A program made the position numbers and the translations under genes. From positions 317,352-381,351 of the forward strand of contig JAJCZX010000010.1 in NCBI GenBank assembly GCA_029262195.1: 64,000 bases of DNA. The letters run 5' to 3'. Numbering within the stretch: position 1 is the stretch's first letter; the number at the start of each line of letters is the position of its first letter. Shown here one piece after another: positions 35,372 through 43,057 of the stretch. The notes beneath the pieces are model-generated. The model worked only from the letters and a program-made list of their open reading frames with translations, did no database searches and was not told where the DNA came from. This stretch comes from Gemmatimonadota bacterium. Lineage in GTDB: Bacteria > Gemmatimonadota > Gemmatimonadetes > Gemmatimonadales > GWC2-71-9.

Positions 35372-35764
35372 ATGTTGAAAAAGGTACTGTTGGGCGCCGC
35401 CGCGACGTTGTTGTTCGCGGTAGCTGTCCCGGCAAGCGCTTCTGCGCAAGGGATGGAAGGGCCGGAGGGCCATGCCGCTACCGTTCGTGGAACCGTGATC
35501 GATCTGTCCTGCAAGTTCAGGCACGGTCTTACCGGGGAAGACATGCACCGCATGTGCGCCCAGGTCTGCGCTGATCGCGGTATTCCTCTGGCTATCCTTG
35601 GTGACGACGGCGTGCTCTACATGCCCGTTTCCGATGGAATGCCGGGCGAAGATCAGAACGATCGCCTGAAGGAATTCGCTGAGCAGCAAGTCACAATCAG
35701 TGGTACGGTCTACGAAGCAGGTGGGGCGAAGGCTGTTTCCATCGCGTCGGTTCGTCGGTCGTAA
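35372..35764 (+). CDS. Small secreted Cys-containing protein
   Basis: A 130-residue protein with a clear signal peptide ending SASAQG and an AGGAGG ribosome site. The mature part has DLSCKFRHGLTGEDMHRMCA and QVCADRG, giving three cysteines and two histidines, followed by an OB-like beta region (QVTISGTVYEAGG). This could bind a metal or heme-like ligand. I do not recognise a named family. It sits between the sigma factor and the first TlpA-like gene, all in one direction with short gaps. Confidence 0.7.
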   Translation: MLKKVLLGAAATLLFAVAVPASASAQGMEGPEGHAATVRGTVIDLSCKFRHGLTGEDMHRMCAQVCADRGIPLAILGDDGVLYMPVSDGMPGEDQNDRLKEFAEQQVTISGTVYEAGGAKAVSIASVRRS

Positions 35765-35792
35765 GTGACGAATTGTTTGGAACCAATAGTTA

Positions 35793-35817
35793 GGGTCGGC
35801 GCTTGATGCGCCGGCCC
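35793..35817 (+). promoter_or_regulatory. Strong hairpin with the start codon at its loop
   Basis: A 10-bp GC-rich stem (GGGTCGGCGC / GCGCCGGCCC, one G-T pair) with loop TTGAT. The TTG at 35803 lies in the loop and the ATG at 35806 spans loop and stem, so folding would mask initiation of the TlpA-like gene. No T run follows, which argues against a terminator. Confidence 0.55.
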
Positions 35818-37374
35818 GTTACTATTGCGGCGATAGTTTTGGCTGTCGCGTTGGTTTCACTGACGGCCATGCGGCGCTCTGGACACGTTGAGCGTGGTCC
35901 TATTTCGGTTGCAAATGCTGGATTTACAGAACCGACCGTCACCACTGACGCTGGTTTTCCGGTTATTCTCGCTTCCAATGCACCGGAAACTCTGGTGCCT
36001 GACCAAATTTTTCCCGAGAACTCGTCAAGCATTTTGTGGTTTCAGGGCAGGGCCACGGGCCCCTACGGAGAGAGGCGGATCGCGGTTGACGGTGCAGGTG
36101 GGGTGATCAAATTCGGAGGGAATCTCCGTCCGAAAATGATCAAGTTTGATGTGGATGGCCGGGAGATAGTCAGCGCTGCTCCACTTCCGGACGGCGGTCA
36201 TTGGTTGGTGGCTTCAACCGGTGAGTTTATCAGGACTGACGCGGAAGGGGCTATTGAAGTGCTTACTCACTCTCCTTTTGATTATGCCCATGTTACCAGC
36301 GATCCTGCCGGAAACGTGTGGGCAGTGCGGTCGCCAATTCAGTTCTCAATGCGCTGGGAGAGATCGGGGGCGCCAGCAATAGTGAAGATCGCCGCTGACG
36401 GAACTACGGATGGTTCGCTCGGGTCCGTGGTGGTACCGGCCGACTTCATGCTGTCCCAATTGGCAAGTTCGGGCTATGTGGCGTTTACAGAGGATGTGGT
36501 CTATTACGGGCCTTTTGTCCGAGACCAGGTAATCGCCATGAACTACCAGGGCGACACTCTGTGGATAGCCGAGCGCGGGCTGGAGCAGGAGGCCGAGGAG
36601 CCCAGGTTTCTCGTCGAAGACGGTGTGCCTCTGGTGGATTACTCGCCGGTCAACAAGGGCTTGGCCATTGGGCCGGATGGAAAACTCTACGCTCTGAGCG
36701 TACCCGGGTTCACGGTCTCGAAGAGCAGGCTGGATGTTTACGAGCCGACCACCGGACAATTGCTACGGTCAGCGATAATTGACAATTCTCTTCCAACATT
36801 GAGTGTCGACGCCGAGGGTCGCGTGTACCTGATTGACGAGTTCCGCCTCATGACGGGAGTACCGCCGCGCGAACGTATAGCCTTCGCCGATTTTGAACTT
36901 GAAATGCTCAATGGCGAACACCTTGAAAACAGGGATCTCCACGGCCAGGTCACCCTGATCAATTTCTGGGCGAGTTGGTGCGAACCGTGCCGGGTGGAAA
37001 TGCCCGCACTTGATTCGTTACGGGCCAGCATCACTGATCCCGAATTCCAATTCATGACGTTCAACGAAGACGTCAATGTTGACGATGCCCGTGGCTTTCT
37101 TGACGAGTACGGGTTTGAGTTTCCGGTGGCCTTGGGCAGGGGCAGACTGAAGAACACGTATCACTACATGGGACTGCCGTTCACGGTTCTCGTGGATCGA
37201 GAAGGAAAAGTGGTGCAACGATGGATAGGGTTTGCCGGCGAAGGGCAGATCCAATCAATTCGATCGGTAACCATTGCTGAACTTGAACGAGGAGTTGCGA
37301 TGGAGATGATGGATCACGGTAGTGATGTTGGCCAGTCCAGTGGCTCGATGGAAGGAATGGACCATTCCCGGTAA
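35806..37374 (+). CDS. TlpA-like thioredoxin-domain protein with N-terminal propeller-like region
   Basis: About 522 residues. It has an N-terminal membrane anchor or signal, then a beta-rich region of about 330 residues with NHL/propeller-like strands (AVDGAGGVIKFGG, SVDAEGRVYLIDE), then a TlpA/ResA domain with WASWCEPCRVEMP near residue 387 and a cis-Pro region GLPFTVLVDREGKV. Membrane-bound TlpA-like proteins reduce disulfides in the periplasm, e.g. for cytochrome c assembly. A Met/His/Asp-rich tail (MEMMDHGSDVG, MEGMDHSR) may bind metal such as copper. It is paralogous to the gene at 38039. Confidence 0.8.
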   Translation: MRRPVTIAAIVLAVALVSLTAMRRSGHVERGPISVANAGFTEPTVTTDAGFPVILASNAPETLVPDQIFPENSSSILWFQGRATGPYGERRIAVDGAGGVIKFGGNLRPKMIKFDVDGREIVSAAPLPDGGHWLVASTGEFIRTDAEGAIEVLTHSPFDYAHVTSDPAGNVWAVRSPIQFSMRWERSGAPAIVKIAADGTTDGSLGSVVVPADFMLSQLASSGYVAFTEDVVYYGPFVRDQVIAMNYQGDTLWIAERGLEQEAEEPRFLVEDGVPLVDYSPVNKGLAIGPDGKLYALSVPGFTVSKSRLDVYEPTTGQLLRSAIIDNSLPTLSVDAEGRVYLIDEFRLMTGVPPRERIAFADFELEMLNGEHLENRDLHGQVTLINFWASWCEPCRVEMPALDSLRASITDPEFQFMTFNEDVNVDDARGFLDEYGFEFPVALGRGRLKNTYHYMGLPFTVLVDREGKVVQRWIGFAGEGQIQSIRSVTIAELERGVAMEMMDHGSDVGQSSGSMEGMDHSR

Positions 37375-37693
37375 GACAATTCGTATCCTTCACCGGCCTT
37401 CAGGAACAACTCTCGCAGAGGGCCCGGTAGGCTGGGGGATTACTCCCTTCGAGGGCAATTATTATATCGGCCGCAAGCATCTCCGAACGGAGGGGTTTAA
37501 GCCTAACTTTGTTCCCGGGCTCTGCATTTACAAATTCCTGTATGTCTGGATGGACCTTCTTCTGCCGAATGGGGAGAGAATAAAAAACCTTGGTTGGCTA
37601 TATTGGTTGCCTAATCCACTTTTCCCTTTCATCTGGTTCAGAGTGGCGGTCCCACAATCGCACCCTGATTTGATGGTTGAAGAAGTGGCATAG
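37322..37693 (+). CDS. DUF427-like hypothetical protein
   Basis: A 123-residue protein, or shorter if it starts after the preceding stop. The block TLAEGPVGWGITPFEGNYYI followed by GRKHLRTEG resembles the DUF427 fold. It lacks a signal peptide; a hydrophobic region near the C-terminus (LYWLPNPLFPFIWFRVAVP) may contact membrane. It uses a GTG start overlapping the TlpA-like gene by 53 bp, which suggests coupling but leaves the start uncertain. Function unknown. Confidence 0.6.
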   Translation: MMLASPVARWKEWTIPGKTIRILHRPSGTTLAEGPVGWGITPFEGNYYIGRKHLRTEGFKPNFVPGLCIYKFLYVWMDLLLPNGERIKNLGWLYWLPNPLFPFIWFRVAVPQSHPDLMVEEVA

Positions 37694-37747
37694 GTGTGTC
37701 GGCTCGTTTGAGCCGGTCGTGAACATTTAAGCCCGCAAGGAGTCCCA

Positions 37748-38038
37748 ATGCCCCACGTTTTGGTGCGTCACAGAGTCAACGACTACGAGACCTGGCGCGC
37801 TGGCTTCGATGCCGCCGTCGACATGCGAAAAGAAGCCGGAGAAATTTCCTCTAAAGTCTTCTGCGGGAGTGACAATCCGCTCCTTATTGTTGGCCTTTTC
37901 GAATGGGACAGCCTCGAACGTGCGAAGGCGTTTTTTGAAGACCCTCGCCTGAAAGACGCCATGGCGGCTGCAGGAGTGGCAGACGAACCCGATGTCCATT
38001 ATTTGAAGTCTCTCCCGGGGGACTCGCCCGGGAAATAG
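37748..38038 (+). CDS. Antibiotic biosynthesis monooxygenase-like (dimeric alpha-beta barrel) protein
   Basis: A 96-residue protein of the dimeric alpha+beta barrel superfamily: MPHVLVRHRVNDYETWRAGF, then LLIVGLFEWDSLERAKAFFE and a C-terminal VHYLKSL. The fold serves monooxygenases, heme-degrading enzymes and stress proteins. The ATG has an AAGGAG site. Its stop is directly followed by the ATG of the second TlpA-like gene with no gap, indicating one transcript. Confidence 0.72.
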   Translation: MPHVLVRHRVNDYETWRAGFDAAVDMRKEAGEISSKVFCGSDNPLLIVGLFEWDSLERAKAFFEDPRLKDAMAAAGVADEPDVHYLKSLPGDSPGK

Positions 38039-39193
38039 ATGGATCGTCGGCGCGATTTAACGACGGGATTCAAGACGGCTTTCAATATTGCGTTTCGGAT
38101 TTCGGTAGTGGCATCGGTGGTGGCCGTGATTGCCGTGTTCGCCATCGGGGAAGGCAAACTGATTCCCCGTGGCCCGATAAGCCACAGTAATCCGTCGGCA
38201 GCGCCACCCGCGGTTGATTCGTCGAATGGTTTCCCGATATCGAAATTTTCAACCGCGCCTGAGATTTTGATTTTCGATACCGTATTTCCCGACCTTCCGG
38301 TTCAGTTAATTCTTTTCGACGGAATGCCTGCGATCTCGGCAGGGCGGGGGCTTTCTTACGTTTCTAACGCCCAGGGGACGATTCATATTAGCGATAATCT
38401 GGTCGCAAATTTTGTTTCGGATTCCCTTCCGGAGGCCTCAGTGCAGTCTGATTTTATTTCGGACGTGCCGGGTGAAATCCATGCTCGCGCCGCCAGGGGC
38501 GACACTCTATGGATGTCGCGGATTGACGCGGGGCCGATGGTAGTCTTGACCCTTGGTCTCGATTCCCTCGTTTACTCGCTATGGTTGAGTACAGCGTCCG
38601 AGACGGAGCAGAAGGTCTTAGCCGTTTTCGATCCTCAGGACGGTCGTCTGATCAGATCCGGAATCTTCGATTCCCGTTATCGGAACACGCTGGCTGTTGA
38701 TGAAGAGGGCCGCTCGTACCTTCTGGATGAATGGCGGGTCCTTACTGGGCGATCGGCCGACGCCAGGCCTGCGTTTCGCGAATTTGATCTCCCGTTGCTG
38801 GGGGGAGGGACTCTGAAGACGGAGGATATCAGAGGAAAGGTCACGGTGGTGAATTTTTGGGCCAGTTGGTGCGGTCCCTGCCGAGAGGAGATGCCTCAAC
38901 TGGCAGCCCTGGATTTAGCTCTTCCGGAGGAGTCGTTTCAGGTGGTGACCTTCAACGAAGATATTCAGACCCGTGCGGCCGGGGCGTTTTTGACCGAAAT
39001 GAATCTGAGCTTCGAATTTGTTGCTATGGGTCGGGGCAGCCTCAAGCGTCGCTACGGGTATGTGGGGTTGCCGCACACGGTGTTGTTAGATAGGAACGCC
39101 CGGGTGGTTTACAGTTGGACTGGTTTCGGGCGCGAGGAACAAATGCTGCAATTGAAAAACCTGGCTGTACGTGAAATAGGGGAGGCCCGTTAG
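38039..39193 (+). CDS. Second TlpA-like thioredoxin-domain protein
   Basis: A 384-residue paralogue of the protein at 35806. It has a membrane segment near residue 25, a shared motif after it (PRGPISHSNP versus ERGPISVANA), a shorter beta-rich region, and the TlpA domain with WASWCGPCREEMP near residue 278, GLPHTVLLDRNARV and FGREEQM. The propeller-like part is about 130 residues shorter and the Met/His tail is absent. The pair probably arose by duplication and may have split electron-transfer roles. Confidence 0.8.
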   Translation: MDRRRDLTTGFKTAFNIAFRISVVASVVAVIAVFAIGEGKLIPRGPISHSNPSAAPPAVDSSNGFPISKFSTAPEILIFDTVFPDLPVQLILFDGMPAISAGRGLSYVSNAQGTIHISDNLVANFVSDSLPEASVQSDFISDVPGEIHARAARGDTLWMSRIDAGPMVVLTLGLDSLVYSLWLSTASETEQKVLAVFDPQDGRLIRSGIFDSRYRNTLAVDEEGRSYLLDEWRVLTGRSADARPAFREFDLPLLGGGTLKTEDIRGKVTVVNFWASWCGPCREEMPQLAALDLALPEESFQVVTFNEDIQTRAAGAFLTEMNLSFEFVAMGRGSLKRRYGYVGLPHTVLLDRNARVVYSWTGFGREEQMLQLKNLAVREIGEAR

Positions 39194-39200
39194 CCACGGC

Positions 39201-39467
39201 TCAAAGTTGATGCGCGATGCCGAAGCCGAAGCTCACAAGCTGGATGTCCTCGGTTAAACCGATTCCATGAATCCGTACGGTGAAACGTTCCAACCCGGAA
39301 CGCTTGGTAATCGATGCGAAACTGATGCCCACATATCCCGCGGCCTCGAATCCCCCGGAGAATCCGATCAGCGCGACAACGTCGGCTCCCCCTTCGAGTA
39401 TTAACATTGAATTGTCGCCCGCCGGAATCGCGAAATTCACGCCGACATCGGCGTTGACGGCTCAATA
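39201..39467 (-). pseudogene. Truncated 3' end of an outer-membrane-type protein gene
   Basis: The frame encodes about 85 residues ending in a beta strand (LVSFGFGIAHQL), with NADVGVNFAIPAGDNS and AAGYVGISFAS before it, typical of the last strands of an exported barrel. It has no start or signal peptide and runs into an in-frame stop at the junction with the beta-helix cassette near 39468. The 5' part of the gene is missing. This is best read as a gene broken by arrival of the cassette. Confidence 0.5.
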
Positions 39468-39594
39468 TGACCCAGGGCGCCTCGGGTAACTCACTTGCCA
39501 GAGGGTCGCTGCCGCCAAGCATCTTTTCTATTGCCCGAATAACCTCTGGCTAGGCAGGGCCTATACTCTCCCGAAAGTCCCACATCTGTCCAAC
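39460..39594 (-). pseudogene. Degenerate MGQ-type micro-ORF (5' flank of cassette A)
   Basis: The minus-strand frame from 39594 reads V-GQMWDFRESIGPA, then an in-frame TAG at 39550-39552, then PEVIRAIEKMLGG. The start position holds GTT instead of ATG. The N-terminus matches the MGQ micro-ORFs at 41392, 56804 and 58872, and the part after the stop has the same helical end. It reads as a decayed family member. Confidence 0.45.
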
Positions 39595-39684
39595 CGCCTG
39601 GAACTCACCCCCAGCCCATCGGGTTTAACCAAAGGTTGGGAGTTTAGACCAAGTCTTTGGAAAAGGGGTGTGATGATGAGTGTA
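39581..39684 (+). repeat. Conserved 5' leader of the beta-helix cassette, copy A
   Basis: About 105 bp that match 56791-56893 at roughly four positions in five, ending with an identical stretch GTGATGATGAGTGTAGGAAA over the start codon. A shared core is CCCATCGGGTTTAAC, then AAAGGTTG and GAGTTTAGA. It covers the start of the minus-strand micro-ORF and the promoter and ribosome-site region of the beta-helix gene. Confidence 0.75.
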
Positions 39685-41262
39685 GGAAATTTGCCCACGA
39701 TTCAGGCGCTGAAGGACGAGCCCGTCTCAGGAACGAACGAGCCAACGAACGATACAATCATAGTGGAGGGGTACCATGCTTCCAATGACGGAGGCGGCGG
39801 GATTTTCAACTATGACGCGAGCTCTTCAGCGGCTGATGACGGAGGTCTGGTCATCCAACCCACCTCTGGAAGCGGGCGTTGGATTCGCCAGTGGGAAGGC
39901 GCACTAAACGTGCGATGGTTCGGAGCCAAAGGAGACGGCAGCATGGCTACCGAAGAGATCCAGTCCGCAATTGATTCGGCGCAAGGGTTTGAAGTGGGTG
40001 ATACCAGTGTGCCGAACGTTTTCTTCCCCTCTGGTCGATACGGGATCGATGAAACTATTACATGGAAATCTGCTGGTCTAGTTGGCGAGCAGACCAAGGT
40101 GGGAACACAGCTAATTTGGGCCGGGTCCGTCGTCGGCACCATGCTCGAAAAGGACGCCCTATCCGTTGGAAGTGCTTCGAACGGCATCTTAAGGGACATC
40201 GCTTTGGTGAATGGAGCCAACATGCCTTCGACGTTTATCAAATTCCCCGGTAAACTGGACGCGGCTATGACAATGCAAAGACTCCGCTTCGAAGGTTGCT
40301 CGGGAGATTGTATCGTATTCGAAGATGGTTGGTTCAACTTTTTCATGGATCATGTCCGGTTCGAAATCATTGGCGGTTTTTGCATCAACGCCAAAGTGTG
40401 GTTTGAGGTGCCCCCTAATAAGCCACGGAAAGAGCAAAACCTAAGTTCATTTTCCATACAGGATTTTACCATAGACAATCGGACCCCTGGTGTGGGGCCA
40501 CCGATAAAAGCTCCCGGAATGTTCCTCTTTGACAACAGCGCGGCCAACGCATCCAACGCGGGGGTCATCCGATTCGCTGACGCCCGATTGGAGGTAAACG
40601 AGGCGTGGGACGGCGTGACGCCCGGAGTTGTCGTGTTGAAATCTGCCGCCTCGGCTCCCAATAAGCGGTGGTGTGCAGTCGAGTTTGAAAACGTTGCCTA
40701 CCAGGACGTTGGGAACGTGATGCCCAACGACGTTCTGTTATTTCACGACGCAACTGGCGATTTTGCGCCGGCCATTGTCACGCTGGTGAATGTACGTCAA
40801 GAAGGTCTGTCTTCAATTCTCGGAGGTAACTGGCAGTCGTGGCGTTTTCCTCTGCAGGGATCCTATCCACTCGCATATCTGAGCGCACAAACCGGAGCTA
40901 CGGAGGAATTTGCGCCGATGACCGGTTTAGTCGTGTTCAACGAGCTCGACGGAGGTACGAAGCGAGCGTTTCTTAGCCGTGTTTTGGGTGACGTTAATGA
41001 CCGGTGGCACGTGCGGGCAAACGGAGTAATGGCCTGGGGGGACGGCACCAATAGTGTCGACACCAACCTGTATCGAGATTCCCCTAACGTCCTGGCAACG
41101 GATGACGCTTTTAGGGTGAACGCTTCGTCTCGGATTCACTCAGGGACTGGAGTGCCTGCCGGGAGTCTCGGAACTAACGGGGATTTCTTTTTGCGCACTG
41201 ATGGTTCTCCAGGTTCTGCGTTGTGGTTCAAAGCCTCTGGCGCGTGGTCGAGCATTGCGTGA
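39673..41262 (+). CDS. Phage-tailspike-like right-handed beta-helix protein A
   Basis: A 529-residue protein. The N-terminus (SVGNLPTIQALKDE, VEGYHASNDGGGGIFNYD, GRWIRQWEGALNVRWFGAKG) is the head-proximal module common in phage tailspikes and pectate-lyase-superfamily proteins. The middle is a beta-helix of irregular strand repeats. The C-terminus (SGTGVPAGSLGTNGDFFLRT and DGSPGSALWFKASG) is the tail-fibre-type end shared with protein B at 56882. No signal peptide or catalytic motif is evident. There are no phage structural genes nearby. A glycan-binding or glycan-cleaving surface or particle protein is the most likely role. Confidence 0.78.
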   Translation: MMSVGNLPTIQALKDEPVSGTNEPTNDTIIVEGYHASNDGGGGIFNYDASSSAADDGGLVIQPTSGSGRWIRQWEGALNVRWFGAKGDGSMATEEIQSAIDSAQGFEVGDTSVPNVFFPSGRYGIDETITWKSAGLVGEQTKVGTQLIWAGSVVGTMLEKDALSVGSASNGILRDIALVNGANMPSTFIKFPGKLDAAMTMQRLRFEGCSGDCIVFEDGWFNFFMDHVRFEIIGGFCINAKVWFEVPPNKPRKEQNLSSFSIQDFTIDNRTPGVGPPIKAPGMFLFDNSAANASNAGVIRFADARLEVNEAWDGVTPGVVVLKSAASAPNKRWCAVEFENVAYQDVGNVMPNDVLLFHDATGDFAPAIVTLVNVRQEGLSSILGGNWQSWRFPLQGSYPLAYLSAQTGATEEFAPMTGLVVFNELDGGTKRAFLSRVLGDVNDRWHVRANGVMAWGDGTNSVDTNLYRDSPNVLATDDAFRVNASSRIHSGTGVPAGSLGTNGDFFLRTDGSPGSALWFKASGAWSSIA

Positions 41263-41281
41263 CGTGGACGGGGTTGGGTCG

Positions 41282-41392
41282 TTAGGTCCGGCCCCCTGAC
41301 TCTAGGAATCGTAGCAATCTTGCCAGCGCTTCTTCGTAGTCTTCCCCCTTCGGCCTGTCAAAACACGGAATCGGGTTCCACATCTGTCCCAT
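41282..41392 (-). CDS. MGQ-type micro-ORF (3' flank of cassette A), 36 aa
   Basis: A 36-residue ORF: MGQMWNPIPCFDRPKGEDYE followed by an amphipathic helix (EALARLLRFLESGG). The copy after cassette B keeps MGQ, DRP(K/R)GE and YEEA with many third-position differences, a pattern of protein-level conservation. It lies opposite and just downstream of the beta-helix gene. Function unknown; a small partner or regulator is possible. Confidence 0.5.
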   Translation of the reverse strand: MGQMWNPIPCFDRPKGEDYEEALARLLRFLESGGRT

Positions 41393-41453
41393 ACTTACAT
41401 CTTGGTCTAAGGTGCGGGAACAGCGTATCACGAGGTATCAACGAAAGGCCAAA
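41384..41453 (+). repeat. Conserved 3' flank of the beta-helix cassette, copy A
   Basis: Similar to 58864-58937: CTGTCCCATAC, CTTGGT, GGAACAGC and ATCAACGAAAGG are shared in order with similar spacing. Read on the minus strand it is the upstream region of the micro-ORF at 41392. Confidence 0.65.
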
Positions 41454-41711
41454 TCTGTTCAGTCTAACCTGCACGACTCAGTCAACGACGCTCGCTGGCA
41501 CTCGCGTCTTATGGTCGAGTCCTGCAGGGCGCTAACCGTCCCTAACCCACCCGTGTGCTACCAACAACTTTTCGACCATTCATCCCAAAAACACCCTGTC
41601 GATTCATTTTTGTGTTGCAGTTTGAAAAAATCATTGACGGCAGGCCGATGGAATGCTATTTTCTGCGTCCTTTTCTAAACGATTAACATTCTTAACCGGA
41701 GATGCTGTGCG
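41393..41711 (+). other. 319-bp region between cassette A and the next gene
   Basis: After the conserved flank (to 41453) no gene is recognised. It holds a promoter-like pair near its end, listed separately, and Ts and As characteristic of an intergenic region around 41601-41630. Confidence 0.4.
41634..41662 (+). promoter_or_regulatory. Candidate sigma-70 promoter
   Basis: TTGACG at 41634 and TATTTT at 41657 are 17 bp apart, 50 bp upstream of the gene at 41712. Match to consensus is good; no operator is visible. Confidence 0.5.
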
Positions 41712-42098
41712 ATGGGCGCCAAGAAAAAAACCGAACGCAAGTGGTCCAAGAGAGTCAAAGCAGAAAAGAAGGTCTCGAAGAAGAAGAACAAAGAAACCGC
41801 CCACGGCACCATTCGCGAGTCGATGGCTAGAAAAGAAAAATCATTCAGTTGGCGCAGTGCTGAACAAACCGCTAAGATCGCCGCCTACATGACAGCCAAT
41901 GCTCCGTGCATCGAAATCACAATCGAAGGGATGCGTCCGGACGGCGCCCCAGATTATTGGAGCGTGATCGTACCGGAAGGCACCAGTCAGAAGAAGCTGG
42001 AGAAGATAATTGATAAAGGAACCGAGGCCGTGGGGGTTTTCAATGTTGCTGTTCCGTGTCCTCCATATTGCCCCCACGATCCAGACTCAGGTGCGTAA
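41712..42098 (+). CDS. Hypothetical protein with Lys-rich N-terminus and C-terminal Cys motif
   Basis: Unrecognised 128-residue protein. The first 35 residues are extremely lysine-rich, resembling a nucleic-acid-binding or disordered tail. The rest is a compact alpha-beta domain (PCIEITIEGMRPDGAPDYWS) ending in PCPPYCPHD, a possible metal site. It is followed after 6 bp by a membrane protein gene. Both are in the accessory block and are not seen elsewhere in the window. Confidence 0.6.
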   Translation: MGAKKKTERKWSKRVKAEKKVSKKKNKETAHGTIRESMARKEKSFSWRSAEQTAKIAAYMTANAPCIEITIEGMRPDGAPDYWSVIVPEGTSQKKLEKIIDKGTEAVGVFNVAVPCPPYCPHDPDSGA

Positions 42099-42104
42099 GC
42101 CCTA

Positions 42105-42983
42105 GTGACAGAGTTGTTTGAGCGCTACACATGGATTGGGATAGTTTTCCCGGTGGCGCCGCTCGCCGTCAATCTTTGGCTGCGTGTTTACCGGGGTCGC
42201 ACTGTAGCGACATCGGTGTGGCTAGTGTCCGCGGCGTTTGCGGTGTCCTTCCTCGCCAATTTTGCTGGCTGGTTGTGGGAAGGACAACGCGGGAACAATT
42301 GGTGGATTACGTTTGTTTATGCGCCGGTTCAAACCGTTCTTTTTGCATTTGTGGTATTCCCTCGGTGGGGGCGGAAAATAGCATTTGGGATCGTCGGCGC
42401 TATCATATTATTCCATACGGTTGGGCGATTCCTGGGGGCTGTAGACTATTTGACGCCGAGTAGCGCGAATCAAATTATTGGGTGGTCGGTGCTTTCTTTG
42501 GTCGTCATGGCATCCAGCTATTTCCCTACGTCAGATTTGCGAAACGCGGTTATGGTTTATTGCCTCGGCGGAACGATCGCCATGGTAACGATGGATGCGT
42601 CAATCGAGCATGACTTGACCTTATTTTGGACCGCGTGGGCTTCTTTTCAGCTGGTCCAATGGGTGGCGGTTGGAATGACAATTCGGGTTTCCATCAAAGT
42701 AGCGTTGGCGAATCGAAGTGTGAAAAGGTCTCGTGAGGAAGCTGATGCCCTCGGAGTTTGGCATTGGTGCTCAAATTGCACCACCATCCACGAGGGAGAC
42801 GAAACCGAGTGTCCAACCTATTTAGAGGTGATTGGAGCGGACATCATGCAGGTTCTTGATGATCTGCAAGGGAAGTCGCCCAACGCTGGAAAGATTAAGC
42901 AACCCGTGAGCGGGTACACTGTAGAAAAGGGCTCGCCGCGCTACTTCAGGCGCTTGCCCGGTACCAAAGTGATCAAGAAATAA
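42105..42983 (+). CDS. Hypothetical multi-pass membrane protein with cytosolic Cys tail
   Basis: A 292-residue protein from a GTG start. Six or so membrane helices fill residues 10-200. A soluble tail follows with WHWCSNCTTIHEGDETEC, three cysteines and two histidines that could bind zinc, and a basic end. No family recognised. Its position 6 bp after the Lys-rich protein suggests a two-gene unit. It contains the word order of a small sensor (membrane part plus zinc-ribbon tail) but there is no kinase or HTH. Confidence 0.6.
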   Translation: MTELFERYTWIGIVFPVAPLAVNLWLRVYRGRTVATSVWLVSAAFAVSFLANFAGWLWEGQRGNNWWITFVYAPVQTVLFAFVVFPRWGRKIAFGIVGAIILFHTVGRFLGAVDYLTPSSANQIIGWSVLSLVVMASSYFPTSDLRNAVMVYCLGGTIAMVTMDASIEHDLTLFWTAWASFQLVQWVAVGMTIRVSIKVALANRSVKRSREEADALGVWHWCSNCTTIHEGDETECPTYLEVIGADIMQVLDDLQGKSPNAGKIKQPVSGYTVEKGSPRYFRRLPGTKVIKK

Positions 42984-43010
42984 ATAGAACGACAATATTG
43001 AAAAGTATGA

Positions 43011-43057
43011 AAAATGCCCGCTAGAGAAAAGCTATACCTGTTTCTGGCGGGCATTTT
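43011..43057 (+). promoter_or_regulatory. Hairpin enclosing the yhhQ start codon
   Basis: A 12-bp stem, AAAATGCCCGCT with GGCGGGCATTTT, and a 23-base loop. The ATG at 43014 is within the 5' arm, and the 3' arm is inside the coding region, so the folded message would block initiation. It could also end the upstream transcript, but no T run follows. Confidence 0.5.

Noticed and set aside
39550..39552. In-frame TAG as a pyrrolysine codon in the micro-ORF
   Set aside because: The start codon is also lost and the frame runs into an outer-membrane fragment; decay is the simpler reading.
42984..43013. preQ1 riboswitch before yhhQ
   Set aside because: The aptamer's conserved loop and A-rich tail are not present in the short upstream region.
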